Counted from the first letter of the stretch, positions 7,896 through 15,618 are shown. The stretch is DNA of 64,000 nt from Bradyrhizobium sp. WSM1417 (GCF_000515415.1 NZ_KI911783.1:6559831-6623830), one strand, 5' to 3'. Notes: generated by a model not told the origin, from the letters alone. Numbers and translations are program-made.

Positions 7896-8159
7896 TCACT
7901 CCTCCGCAAGTTTCCCGACGATATAGGCATCCACCGTCTCGGCGAACGAGCGCTGCACGCCGACCGCAGTCCCATGCTGGTCGAGCGCGTCGCGCTGGAG
8001 CACGCGCAGGCCACGGCCGCGCATGCAGGCCGGCGCCGTGTTCAGATATTGATCGATGGCACCTGTCGCGAGCGGGATGGCCTTCGGGTCGCCCCTTGCG
8101 ATCAGAAGTCGCAAGAGGCTCTGGCATTCGGCAAACCTGGCATGGGATGAGCGCCTCAC
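7896..8159 (-). CDS. hypothetical protein, 87 residues
   Basis: Not recognised. GTG start overlapping the stop of a 32-codon gene upstream (GTGA at 8156-8159), so translation is probably coupled. The sequence is helix-rich (FAECQSLLRLLIARGDPKAI, then TGAIDQYLNTAPACMRGRG, then FAETVDAYIVGKLAEE) and soluble, with two cysteines too far apart for a zinc ribbon. The codon pattern looks coding and the antisense frames do not. Confidence 0.5.
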   Translation of the reverse strand: MRRSSHARFAECQSLLRLLIARGDPKAIPLATGAIDQYLNTAPACMRGRGLRVLQRDALDQHGTAVGVQRSFAETVDAYIVGKLAEE

Positions 8160-8254
8160 GCGCGCGATTTCGCCGGCCGCTTCACCGGCTGGGTGTGGGT
8201 GCCGAACAGCGCAAGCAAAAACGCGACTTCTTCCTTCGAACCGACCTGGATCAT
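8156..8254 (-). CDS. short protein of 32 residues with strong ribosome-binding site
   Basis: ATG at 8254 is preceded by AAAAGGAGATCATC, a near-ideal Shine-Dalgarno sequence with good spacing. The product reads MIQVGSKEEVAFLLALFGTH and ends VKRPAKSRA. Its TGA overlaps the GTG of the 87-residue gene (GTGA). The amphipathic first part and basic tail could form a small DNA- or membrane-binding peptide, or the frame may serve mainly as a leader that couples translation of the next gene. It is short, so it rests on the ribosome-binding site and the overlap. Confidence 0.5.
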   Translation of the reverse strand: MIQVGSKEEVAFLLALFGTHTQPVKRPAKSRA

Positions 8255-8439
8255 GATGATCTCCTTTTCGCTAGGTTGGTCGGACGCAGCCGGCGGGGCG
8301 TTCGAGACAATCTGGTTTCAGCACTGTTTCAGGCGTGTTTCGTCGGGGCGCACCATGTCCATGGTCGCCTGAATAGGAACAGCTTGTGGGATCAGAAAGT
8401 TATTCGGGCGTCGGTCCGGATGCACGACCGGCACCCCCA

Positions 8440-8479
8440 ACGGCCTCAGCTCGCCCCCCGGGCTGGGGCCGTTTCTTCT
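8440..8479. terminator. intrinsic-terminator-like hairpin
   Basis: ACGGCCTCAGCTCG pairs with CGGGCTGGGGCCGT (two G-U pairs) around a C-rich loop and is followed on the plus strand by TTTCTTCT. It could end a plus-strand transcript or, less well, the minus-strand zinc-ribbon gene at 8491. It shares the lead sequence ACCCCCAA-GGCC with the terminator at 6822. Confidence 0.5.
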
Positions 8480-8490
8480 CCCACGCAAAT

Positions 8491-8664
8491 TCAACGCGAG
8501 CGCGCGTTCCGGTCTCGCATGGGTTTCTCCCAGGACAGCTTGTTGCAACCGGAACACCGGAAGATGGCGATCGCCCCCTCGGGTGAACTGACCGCGTCGA
8601 TGAAGGTCATGGGCTTGTTGCACGCGGCGCAAATCGGCCGCTGCCTGGTGTCTTGATTCGCCAT
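8491..8664 (-). CDS. small zinc-ribbon protein, 57 residues
   Basis: The product MANQDTRQRPICAACNKPMT carries a first C-x2-C pair (residues 12-15) and a second pair CSGC about 25 residues later in IFRCSGCNKLSWEKP. The two knuckles are spaced as in a rubredoxin-like or zinc-ribbon fold. No other domain is present. Such tiny zinc ribbons are numerous in Bradyrhizobium and uncharacterised. The start is the ATG at 8664; an in-frame extension upstream lacks the family look. Similar proteins occur at 9308-9487 and 30353-30553. Confidence 0.65.
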   Translation of the reverse strand: MANQDTRQRPICAACNKPMTFIDAVSSPEGAIAIFRCSGCNKLSWEKPMRDRNARSR

Positions 8665-8695
8665 GCGCGCAAACGCGGGACTGCGGAAGAGGTTT

Positions 8696-8872
8696 CTATC
8701 GTTCTGGAGGTTCAGGGTGCCAGATTTTCGGAACCTGTTGCTGAAGTAGTGCCATCGATGCCGCGATCTGCTCGCGAGAACGGCGCAGCATTTGTCGTGT
8801 CGCCTGGCTTGCATCGAGCTGGTGCATTTTCTGCCGGTCGAGATACGCCTCGAATTCCTCGCTGGTGAGCAT
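8696..8872 (-). CDS. hypothetical protein, 58 residues
   Basis: From ATG 8872 the product reads MLTSEEFEAYLDRQKMHQLD followed by a long basic helix (TRQMLRRSREQIAASMALLQ) and the tail KIWHPEPPER. GGGAG seven bases before this ATG supports the start; the frame continues upstream to 8947 without a better site. The mostly helical, charged sequence suggests a small soluble or DNA-associated protein. Function unknown. It lies 31 bases upstream of the zinc-ribbon gene in the same direction. Confidence 0.55.
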   Translation of the reverse strand: MLTSEEFEAYLDRQKMHQLDASQATRQMLRRSREQIAASMALLQQQVPKIWHPEPPER

Positions 8873-8986
8873 GACAAGCTCCCGTGTTGCCGCCCATTCG
8901 CAGACTAGGTCGAGAGACGATTGAGGACCGCTCAGAAGTGAACACATCGCGGGATGGCCGCCTGCGGGCTTTCGACCCAGCCGGTC

Positions 8987-9178
8987 TCAGGGTCCGCGCT
9001 TCTGCGTGACGAGCCGCAGCGCGATGCCGTGCTGCCAGGCGCGCACCCTCACGGCGGCTTCGCTGCGACCAAGCTCGCCGGCGATCTCGTCCGGCCGCCA
9101 GCCGGCTTCGGCCAACGCCTTCAGCCGCTCATGCTCTTCCGCTGTCCACTTCTTCAACAACGGGTAGCGTGATTGCAT
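8987..9178 (-). CDS. small helix-turn-helix (Myb/SANT-like) protein
   Basis: The product begins MQSRYPLLKKWTAEEHERLK and continues ALAEAGWRPDEIAGELGRSE then AAVRVRAWQHGIALRL: a W-T-x-E-E-x-x-x-L-x-x-L pattern followed by a helix-turn-helix in which an alanine-valine pair replaces the usual recognition-helix start. This is the Myb/SANT-like fold also seen at the N-terminus of GcrA-type proteins. Sixty-three residues long. The frame extends to an ATG at 9259, which would add 27 residues of less coding character; neither start has a strong ribosome-binding site. Probably a small DNA-binding protein with unknown targets. Confidence 0.6.
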   Translation of the reverse strand: MQSRYPLLKKWTAEEHERLKALAEAGWRPDEIAGELGRSEAAVRVRAWQHGIALRLVTQKRGP

Positions 9179-9307
9179 GGTCGGAAGCTGTCTCGCCTGC
9201 GGGATCGATGCAGGCGACAAGCGCGCGAAACGGGCGAAGTTCCTATCGGACGTTGCCATGAGATCTGCGACGGGGCGTCCCGCAGATGGGCCGACGACGG
9301 CGCTCGC

Positions 9308-9487
9308 TCAGATCCAGACGTCCTCGTCGCACGAGTCGCACCGATAGATCAGGATCGAGCAATCGCGCCTCACATCGAAGATCGAGGTCAGGCAGCGCGT
9401 ATCCCTTTCGCATTTGGGGCACGCCGGCCTTGGCTTGTAATGGTGATCCGGCCGCGTTGCCGGGCCTGCTTGCTGTTCACTGCTCAT
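9308..9487 (-). CDS. small zinc-ribbon protein, 59 residues
   Basis: ATG at 9487 is preceded by GAGGAATGAG, a good ribosome-binding site. The product starts MSSEQQAGPATRPDHHYKPR, then PACPKCERDTRC, a stretch of beta character (LTSIFDVRRDCSILIYR), and CDSCDEDVWI at the end. The paired C-P-K-C and C-D-S-C knuckles define a zinc ribbon. It is the second such gene in this cluster and probably descends from the same kind of family as the one at 8491. Function unknown; the two may be redundant or have different partners. Confidence 0.65.
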   Translation of the reverse strand: MSSEQQAGPATRPDHHYKPRPACPKCERDTRCLTSIFDVRRDCSILIYRCDSCDEDVWI

Positions 9488-9610
9488 CTCATTCCTCGTT
9501 GGAGGACTGAGTTCCTAAGTACCAAAGTGGACATCCGTTCCAATCACGCGGGTGGCGCTTCGAATAGAAGAGAGGGCCTGGACGCCGCATGATCGCGCGC
9601 GCTGATCATC

Positions 9611-9656
9611 GGCTTTGTCCTAAACGATCAAGCGGGTTTGTCCTGAACGATCAAGC
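9611..9656. repeat. tandem direct repeat, 2 x 23 bp
   Basis: Two adjacent units of the form GG(C/G)TTTGTCCT(A/G)AACGATCAAGC. The repeat covers the 3' end of the minus-strand gene at 9620-9868, whose stop codon falls inside it. Confidence 0.75.
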
Positions 9657-9868
9657 CGGCTTGCTGTTGGCGGGTCCCCCCCCCGCAGTTCGTCCAGGCT
9701 CTCGACGGTGCAGATGCGCGCGGCGCGGCGGGCCAGCTCGTCGTAATTTTGCGCCACCTTGCGCAGCACGTCCCGCGTCTCGGGATATTCGCAATTGTCC
9801 GCCTTGGTGCGGAATTCTTCCGCCCGCATCCGCCAGTAGCGCGGAGGGTGCATCCGCTCGGCTCCCAT
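9620..9868 (-). CDS. hypothetical protein, 82 residues, with a G9 tract near its 3' end
   Basis: The ATG at 9868 has a strong GGGGAG ribosome-binding site seven bases upstream; a further ATG at 9901 does not. The product MGAERMHPPRYWRMRAEEFR and then KADNCEYPETRDVLRKVAQN, YDELARRAARI belongs to a small helical family common in Bradyrhizobium (Y-W-R-x-R-A-E-E-x-R-x-x-A), function unknown. Near the end the coding strand has nine consecutive G (positions 9676-9684). Slippage by one base would replace the present tail (DPPTASRLDRSGQ...) by the shorter GPANSKPA. Which tail is ancestral cannot be told here. Confidence 0.6.
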   Translation of the reverse strand: MGAERMHPPRYWRMRAEEFRTKADNCEYPETRDVLRKVAQNYDELARRAARICTVESLDELRGGDPPTASRLDRSGQTRLIV

Positions 9869-10127
9869 GGGCCACTCCCCTCGATTGGTCCAACTGTTCA
9901 TGTTTCTTAATGAAGAGCACGTCCGGGAGTTCCCGCGCAGATGTTCCGATTCCGATCACACGTGCAGATTGCGCAGGGATTGCAGCTGACGACGACAGCA
10001 TCTCGCGGGAAAGATCGACTTTAGTTCAAATGCAGCAAGGCGGATTCGGCAGGATGCAATGGGTTCGCGCCATGCTGGAACATGTCCCTTGCGACAGACG
10101 CAACGGGATAGCTCGGAGAGACCGTCG

Positions 10128-10313
10128 ATGTATGTCGTCGCCGCCGCGTTGCTGGTGCTGTCGGGACTGTTCTACTCCGCGAGCCATCACGAGATCGGCT
10201 CGTTCGGCGTGACCATGTGCACCTATGGCAGTGCGTTCTGCGACAACCCGCTGATCGTCTTTTCCGGCGCCGCGCTCGCCGGCGCCTGGGGCATGTTCGT
10301 CAGCATCAAATAG
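10128..10313 (+). CDS. small inner-membrane protein, 61 residues
   Basis: ATG at 10128 follows GGAGAG with 8-base spacing. The protein has two hydrophobic segments, MYVVAAALLVLSGLFYSA at the N-terminus and LIVFSGAALAGAWGMFVSIK at the C-terminus, joined by a short loop with two cysteines (TMCTYGSAFCDNP) that could form a disulfide if exported. Uncharacterised; resembles short membrane proteins frequent in Bradyrhizobium. Confidence 0.65.
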   Translation: MYVVAAALLVLSGLFYSASHHEIGSFGVTMCTYGSAFCDNPLIVFSGAALAGAWGMFVSIK

Positions 10314-10435
10314 TCCGACCGCACGCGCTCAGGGACAAACGTCACGCCGGCGTACGTGCGGGGTTGTCGGTTTGCGCGACGGCCGGCCAGGCAGTCCTCG
10401 CGCTTGGGATGCGCGCAAAAGCGGGCACCCGGGAA

Positions 10436-10480
10436 TTCTTCGATGATGCACTTATACAGTGTTTTGCCCGACGAGTCAAA
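10436..10480 (+). repeat. dispersed intergenic repeat, copy C
   Basis: Contains GTGTTTTGCCCGACGAGTCAAA preceded by TTCGATGATGCAC. Same family as 1925-1967 and 5716-5760. It fills much of the 280-base gap before the NRAMP gene; nothing else is seen there. Confidence 0.7.
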
Positions 10481-10592
10481 CTAAGATTCGCTTTATCAGA
10501 AATGAGCGAAGAGCGCGTTACGCGTGGCCCGGGAACCTTGTTCCCTCCTTAGCATTTGTGAAGGACGCGCCCCGACCGAGGTCCCTCCTGCC

Positions 10593-11879
10593 ATGACCGA
10601 CAGTGCCCTCACCCCGACGAAATCCGCGCCGACGCTGTTGCAAAGGCTGGGGCCGGGTCTCGTCACCGGGGCGGCCGACGACGATCCGTCCGGCATCGCC
10701 ACCTATTCGCAGGCCGGAGCGCAATTCGGTTACGGACTGCTCTGGACGGTGTTTCTGACCACGCCGTTCATGATCGCCATCCAGCTCGTCAGCGCCCGGA
10801 TCGGCCGCGTCACCGGCAAGGGGCTCGCCGCCAACGTCATGCAGATCGCGCCGCGCTGGGCGGTGCTGTCGCTGGTCGCCATGCTCGTCGCCGCCAACAC
10901 CTTCAACATCGCAGCCGACATCGCCGCGATGGCGGAGGCGCTCTCGCTCGTGATCGGCGGCCTCAACCACGAGCACGCGCTGATCTTCGCGGCGGGCTCG
11001 ACCCTGCTGCAGGTGTTCCTGCCCTATCGGCGCTATTCGCCGGTGCTGAAATTTCTCACCTTGGCGCTGTTCGCCTATGTCGCGACCGCCTTCACCGTCA
11101 AGATTCCGTGGAGCACGGCGCTGCTCGCGGCGGTGTGGCCGAAGACGAATGTCAGCGCGGACTATTTCATGATGGTCGTCGCCGTGCTCGGCACCACGAT
11201 CAGCCCGTATCTGTTCTTCTGGCAGGCCTCGCAGGAGGTCGAGGAGATGAACCAGGGCAAGCGCGACAAGCCGCTGCGCGAGTTGAAGCGCGGCGGCAGT
11301 CCGGAGCTGGCGCGCATCCGGGCCGACACCCTCTCCGGCATGCTGCTCTCCAACGGCATCGCCTTCTTCATCATCCTCACCACCGCGTCGGTGCTGCACG
11401 CGAATGGCGTCACCAACATCAATTCGGCGACGGAGGCCGCCGAAGCGCTGCGGCCGCTCGCCGGCGACTTCACCTTCGCCCTGTTCGCGACCGGCATCAT
11501 CGGCACGGGACTGCTCGCGATTCCGGTGCTGGCGGGCTCGGCCGCTTACGGCGTGGCGGAGATCTTCGGCTGGCGCGCGACGCTGGAGGCGAAGCCCGAC
11601 GAGGCGGTCGGCTTCTACACCATCATCGCCGCGGCGACTGCGATCGGCTTCGGCTTAGGGTTCACCGGGATCGATTCGATCCACATGCTGGTCTGGAGCG
11701 CCGTGCTCAACGGCATCGTCGCCGTTCCGATCATGGCCATGATGATGCTGATCGTCTCGAGCAAGGCGATCATGGGCCGCTTCAAGGGCCGCTCATGGCT
11801 CGTCGCGCTGGGGTGGCTCGGCACCGCGCTGATGGCCCTGGCCGTGCTCGCTTTGCTCGGCTCGTCCGCGATCGGCTGA
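10593..11879 (+). CDS. NRAMP-family metal-ion transporter with altered binding motifs
   Basis: A 428-residue membrane protein of the NRAMP fold with about eleven helices; the ATG at 10593 (MTDSALTPTKSAPTLLQRLG) is preferred to one 23 codons upstream because homologous sequence begins around the LGPGLVTGAADDDPSG segment. In classical Mn/Fe transporters helix 1 has D-P-G-N and helix 6 has M-P-H. Here helix 1 reads DDDPSGIATYSQAG and helix 6 reads GTTISPYLFFWQAS, so the aspartate is kept but the asparagine and the metal-binding methionine are gone. This places it in a divergent NRAMP subgroup whose ion may not be manganese or iron. Stands alone, no regulator beside it. Confidence 0.85.
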   Translation: MTDSALTPTKSAPTLLQRLGPGLVTGAADDDPSGIATYSQAGAQFGYGLLWTVFLTTPFMIAIQLVSARIGRVTGKGLAANVMQIAPRWAVLSLVAMLVAANTFNIAADIAAMAEALSLVIGGLNHEHALIFAAGSTLLQVFLPYRRYSPVLKFLTLALFAYVATAFTVKIPWSTALLAAVWPKTNVSADYFMMVVAVLGTTISPYLFFWQASQEVEEMNQGKRDKPLRELKRGGSPELARIRADTLSGMLLSNGIAFFIILTTASVLHANGVTNINSATEAAEALRPLAGDFTFALFATGIIGTGLLAIPVLAGSAAYGVAEIFGWRATLEAKPDEAVGFYTIIAAATAIGFGLGFTGIDSIHMLVWSAVLNGIVAVPIMAMMMLIVSSKAIMGRFKGRSWLVALGWLGTALMALAVLALLGSSAIG

Positions 11880-12028
11880 CTAGCCTTGCGACAATAGCCG
11901 CAAAACGTCGCGTAAGGGCTGCAGCGGGCTTCACGCCGATCCGTGGTTGGCCTAACAATTGCGGCCAAGGCCGGGTCTACGACGAGGCTTCAAGAAAAAA
12001 CAGAGCCCGGCCGGCGACAGGGAGCGAC

Positions 12029-13243
12029 ATGACCAGATCATCAAAAGCAACGAGTCTCGAAATTCTCGCCTGCGACGCCGGCTGGCGAAACTACCACTTC
12101 GTCAAGCTGACGACCGAAGACGGCATCGTCGGCTGGAGCGAATTCGACGAGGGCTTCGGCTCGCCCGGCGTCGGCGCTGCGATCCAGCGGCTGTCCGCCC
12201 GCGTCGTCGGGCAGAACGTTTTCCGGCACGAGCGTATCTACGCCGAGCTGTTCGCGGCCACGCGTCCCGCCGCCGGCGGCGTAGTGGCGCAGGCGCTCGG
12301 CGCGATCGAGAATGCGCTGCTCGATGCCAAGGCGAAGTGTCTCGGTGTGCCCTGCTACGAACTGCTCGGCGGCAAGATCCGCGACCGTGTCAGGGTTTAT
12401 TGGTCGCATTGCGCGACGTGGCGGATCAATCATCCGTCCTGGTACAAGCCGCCGATCGAGAACCTCGACGGCGTCAAGGCAATGGGACGCGAAGTGCGCG
12501 AGAACAAGTTCACCGCGCTCAAGACCAACATCTTCTCCTACGACGACGGCAAGCCAACCGGTTGGCGACCGGGCTTCGGCTCGCCCTTCGCCCCCGAGAT
12601 CAACGTCGATCGCAAGATCCTGCGCGACCTGCGCATGCATCTGGAAGCGATCCGCGACGGTGCAGGCCCTGAAGTCGACATCCTGCTTGACTGCAACTTC
12701 AACGCCAAGACCGAGGGCTATCTGGAGATCCTGCGCACCATTGCGGACCTCGACATGTTCTGGATCGAGATCGACAGTTTCAATCCGGAAGCGCTTGGTT
12801 ACATCCGCAGGCAAAGCCCGCATCCGATCTCGTCATGCGAGACGCTGTTGGGATTGCGCGAATTCCTGCCCTATTTCCGCGAGCAGGCCATGGACGTCGC
12901 GATCATCGACACGCCCTGGAACGGCGTCTGGCAGTCGATGAAGATCGCAGCCGCTGCGGAAGCGTTCGAAGTCAACGTTGCGCCGCATAATTTCTACGGT
13001 CATCTTTGCTCGATGATGAACGCGCATTTCTGCGCCGCCGTGCCGAACCTGCGCATCATGGAGATCGACATCGATCGCCTCGCGTGGGACCGCGAGCTTT
13101 TCACGCATGAGCCCGAAATTCAGAACGGCCATTTGGTCATTCCGGACCGGCCCGGCTGGGGCACCGATCCGAACGAGGAAGCCCTTCGCGCGCATCCGCC
13201 GAAGACCAGCGGCGGATTGCTCAACTACGGCCGCAAGGGCTAG
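12029..13243 (+). CDS. enolase-superfamily enzyme (mandelate racemase/muconate lactonizing type)
   Basis: 404 residues from the ATG at 12029, which has GGGAG six bases upstream; the frame stays open far upstream only as a shadow of the NRAMP gene. The N-terminal capping domain (DGIVGWSEFDEGFGSPG) and C-terminal barrel are recognisable. Catalytic candidates: Lys in ALKTNIF at the end of the second strand, metal ligands Asp in LLDCNFN, Glu in FWIEIDSF and Glu in SSCETLLG, and a His in NVAPHNFYGH. Such enzymes abstract a proton alpha to a carboxylate, typically dehydrating sugar acids or racemising. The substrate is not predictable from the window because no sugar-acid genes are adjacent. Confidence 0.8.
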   Translation: MTRSSKATSLEILACDAGWRNYHFVKLTTEDGIVGWSEFDEGFGSPGVGAAIQRLSARVVGQNVFRHERIYAELFAATRPAAGGVVAQALGAIENALLDAKAKCLGVPCYELLGGKIRDRVRVYWSHCATWRINHPSWYKPPIENLDGVKAMGREVRENKFTALKTNIFSYDDGKPTGWRPGFGSPFAPEINVDRKILRDLRMHLEAIRDGAGPEVDILLDCNFNAKTEGYLEILRTIADLDMFWIEIDSFNPEALGYIRRQSPHPISSCETLLGLREFLPYFREQAMDVAIIDTPWNGVWQSMKIAAAAEAFEVNVAPHNFYGHLCSMMNAHFCAAVPNLRIMEIDIDRLAWDRELFTHEPEIQNGHLVIPDRPGWGTDPNEEALRAHPPKTSGGLLNYGRKG

Positions 13244-13249
13244 GGCGTC

Positions 13250-13546
13250 TTACGGCGTCACTGGATTGACGGTTGGGGACGTCTTTGGCCCCGGCCGCGC
13301 CGGCTCGATCGGTGATTTCGGTTCGGTCGGGAGAATTTTGGCGCCTGCGGCGCGCGCGGCTTCACCCGTGGTTGCGTACATCGCAACGTGGGCGGGCTGC
13401 GTCTTGGCCCGATTCCATGGTCCGTGATCGACGACGAGCATCGCAGCAATCGTCACCGCGGCCACAATCAACGCGATCACGCCGGGATGGCGAAGCGCTG
13501 AGGACATGGAATTTGCGAAGCGATCCGTTGCCATCGTGGAATCCAT
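13250..13546 (-). CDS. small membrane-anchored hypothetical protein, 98 residues
   Basis: ATG at 13546 with GAGAGG upstream. One transmembrane segment (GVIALIVAAVTIAAMLVVDH, residues about 22-41) is followed by an alanine- and proline-rich tail (EPKSPIEPARPGPKTSP) that would lie in the periplasm or cytoplasm. Not recognised. A sequence GGAAC-N16-CATT on the minus strand about 40 bases upstream loosely resembles an EcfG stress promoter. It is convergent with the enolase-superfamily gene, six bases away. Confidence 0.55.
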   Translation of the reverse strand: MDSTMATDRFANSMSSALRHPGVIALIVAAVTIAAMLVVDHGPWNRAKTQPAHVAMYATTGEAARAAGAKILPTEPKSPIEPARPGPKTSPTVNPVTP

Positions 13547-13657
13547 AGGTTTTTCCTCTCGCAGGTTAATGCAATCGGGTCCTGCGAGTTCCGCCCTTGG
13601 TCAATGCAAGTTCCAAGCGGGAACCTGAGCGCCACAAGGCATAGCGCCACAAGGCAT

Positions 13658-14200
13658 TCAGTGTTTCACATCCGGCCGGGTATCGCCGACGAACCGGTCG
13701 CGGTTCGGCATTTTGACAGCCGCAAGCGATTTGGCATCGAGCGTCGCATCCGCTCCTACCAGTCCATTCAGGTTCAGAATATACGCGGAGACCGCATAAA
13801 CCTCCTCATCGCTTAACGATTGCGGCGCGTTCTGCGGCATCGCGCGGCGGATGTAGTCGAACAGCGTCGGCGCATACGGCCAATAGCTACCGACCGTGCG
13901 GATCGGCTTTGGCGTTGCGATCGTGCCCTGGCCACCGACGAGCCGGTCACCGAGCCCGCCCTCGCCCTTGTCACCATGGCATGATGCACATTGTTGGGCG
14001 AACACCTCGCGCCCATGGCTGACCGAGCCACTTCCGTTCGGCAGATTGCTGCCGTCGCGGCCGATGTCGATATTCCAGCCCGCGATCTCCGCAGCTGTCG
14101 CGGGGCGTCCGAGGCCGTACAGGCTTTGTGCTTGCGCTCCGCTCGCGAACGCACACAGCAAGATGACGACAGCAATGCCGCAAGTCTCACGCCAGCGCAT
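13658..14200 (-). CDS. mono-heme c-type cytochrome, partner of the sulfite dehydrogenase
   Basis: 180 residues with a cleavable signal peptide (MRWRETCGIAVVILLCAFAS ... AQAQ). One heme-binding motif CASCH lies near residue 92, and a likely axial methionine in AVKMPNRDRF near the end. Its start overlaps the last 14 bases of the molybdenum subunit gene, so the two are co-translated. In known SoxCD and Sor-type enzymes a cytochrome c takes the electrons from the molybdenum subunit; this one is shorter than the classical di-heme SoxD and looks like the mono-heme form. Periplasmic. Confidence 0.85.
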   Translation of the reverse strand: MRWRETCGIAVVILLCAFASGAQAQSLYGLGRPATAAEIAGWNIDIGRDGSNLPNGSGSVSHGREVFAQQCASCHGDKGEGGLGDRLVGGQGTIATPKPIRTVGSYWPYAPTLFDYIRRAMPQNAPQSLSDEEVYAVSAYILNLNGLVGADATLDAKSLAAVKMPNRDRFVGDTRPDVKH

Positions 14201-15458
14201 TGGTCACCTCGCCGTCAGCCGCGATGCGCCACGGCCAGATCGCGTTATTGTGGTAGAAATAGTTCTCGCCGCGCACCGCGAGCAACTCGGAGAGCGTCGG
14301 CTGCACATAGCCGGTCTCGTCGATGGCACGGCTCTGGATCACGGCAGGCTTGCCGTCCCACTGCCAGGGCAGGCGAAAGCGTGTCAACGCTCGCGTCAGC
14401 ACCGGCTCCTGCAATTGCGCCGATTGCCAACTTTTTCCCTCGTCGACGGACACTTCGACGCGCGCGATCTTGCCATGCCCGCTCCAGGCGATGCCGGTGA
14501 TCTCGTGGAAGCCGGGCGCGCTCAGACGTTGGCCGCCGGAGGGCCTCGTGATGATCGACTTCGCCTCCATGTAGAACGAAAATTCACGCGCGGTGCCGTC
14601 CGGCAGCAGGTCTGTGTATTTCGAGGTCTCCTCGCGCGAGTAAACCGGCTCGGCCGTCACATGCAGGCGGCGCAGCCACTTCACGCTCATATTGCCCTCG
14701 AAGCCCGGCAGGAACAGCCGCAGCGGATAGCCCTGCTGCGGGCGCAGCCGCTCGCCGTTCTGGCTGTAGACCAGCATGGCGTCCTCGAGGCATTTCTCGA
14801 TCGGGATGCTGCGGGTCAGCGCAGCAGCGTCGGCGCCCTCGGCGACAACCCATTTGGCGTCCGGCTTCAACCCGGCCTCCTGGAGCACCAGCTTGAGGCT
14901 GACGCCGGTCCATTCTGCACAACTCACCAGACCCACAAGGTCTGACGCGGTCTTGCCGTAAGGCTTGCTGTAGCCGGGATTGCCGGAACATTCGAGAAAG
15001 TGGACGTGCGATTCCGACGGGAAACGCCTGAGATCGTCCATTGTGAAGATCAGCGGGCGCTCGACCAGCCCGTGCAGTATCAGCCGGTGCTGGGCCGGAT
15101 CGATGGTCGGAACGCCGCCATGATGCCGCTCATAGAACAGTCCGTTCGGCGTGATGATGCCATCGAGCTCCTGCAATGGCGTCCGGCTGGAGGCCGAGAT
15201 GTACTGCTTGAGAGTCTTCGAGATGTTCTTAACGACGCCCTTCTCGAACGACGATGGCGCGCCATAGAGCTGGCCCCCTGTCGGCTCGCCCGGCGCCTTC
15301 ATCCATTCGGGAATGTTGGGTGGAAGGTTGTTGGTCCCGGCGGCAACCGATGCGCCGGCGCCCAGGACAGTACCACCCGCAGCGGCAGCGCTGCCGCGCA
15401 GAAAGTGACGGCGAGTCGTCCCCGCGGATTTGTCGTCGGCGTCGCTCGTGCTGCTCAT
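14187..15458 (-). CDS. soxC: SoxC-like sulfite dehydrogenase, molybdenum-cofactor subunit
   Basis: 423 residues from the ATG at 15458 (GAGGG ribosome-binding site); the frame extends 25 codons further but without support. The N-terminus has a twin-arginine signal, TTRRHFLRGSAAAAGG, for export of the folded cofactor-containing protein. The oxidoreductase domain shows VHFLECSGNPGYSKPYG, whose cysteine is the expected ligand of molybdenum, and the C-terminal dimerisation domain (WSGHGKIARVEVSVDEGKSW) is of the sulfite-oxidase type. It oxidises sulfite or a protein-bound sulfane sulfur in the periplasm and passes electrons to the cytochrome encoded next. No other sox genes are in the window, so it may act in detoxifying sulfite. 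Confidence 0.85.
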   Translation of the reverse strand: MSSTSDADDKSAGTTRRHFLRGSAAAAGGTVLGAGASVAAGTNNLPPNIPEWMKAPGEPTGGQLYGAPSSFEKGVVKNISKTLKQYISASSRTPLQELDGIITPNGLFYERHHGGVPTIDPAQHRLILHGLVERPLIFTMDDLRRFPSESHVHFLECSGNPGYSKPYGKTASDLVGLVSCAEWTGVSLKLVLQEAGLKPDAKWVVAEGADAAALTRSIPIEKCLEDAMLVYSQNGERLRPQQGYPLRLFLPGFEGNMSVKWLRRLHVTAEPVYSREETSKYTDLLPDGTAREFSFYMEAKSIITRPSGGQRLSAPGFHEITGIAWSGHGKIARVEVSVDEGKSWQSAQLQEPVLTRALTRFRLPWQWDGKPAVIQSRAIDETGYVQPTLSELLAVRGENYFYHNNAIWPWRIAADGEVTNALA

Positions 15459-15618
15459 GTGCGGACCCTCGGATGAAGCGCGACCCGCATGAAACATTCT
15501 GCGACGAGCATTTGCAATTCGCACCTGTTTCAAAAACAGGCGATTTCGATCTGGACTGATCTAAATCCGGTGCCGACGACGGCAATTCTCTTCTTCGCAA
15601 CGCAAAAACGGCTCGTCG

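Noticed and set aside
11108..12028. N-terminal extension of the enolase-superfamily gene
   Set aside because: The frame is open through the NRAMP gene but is a shadow; the ATG at 12029 has a good ribosome-binding site and starts the family sequence.
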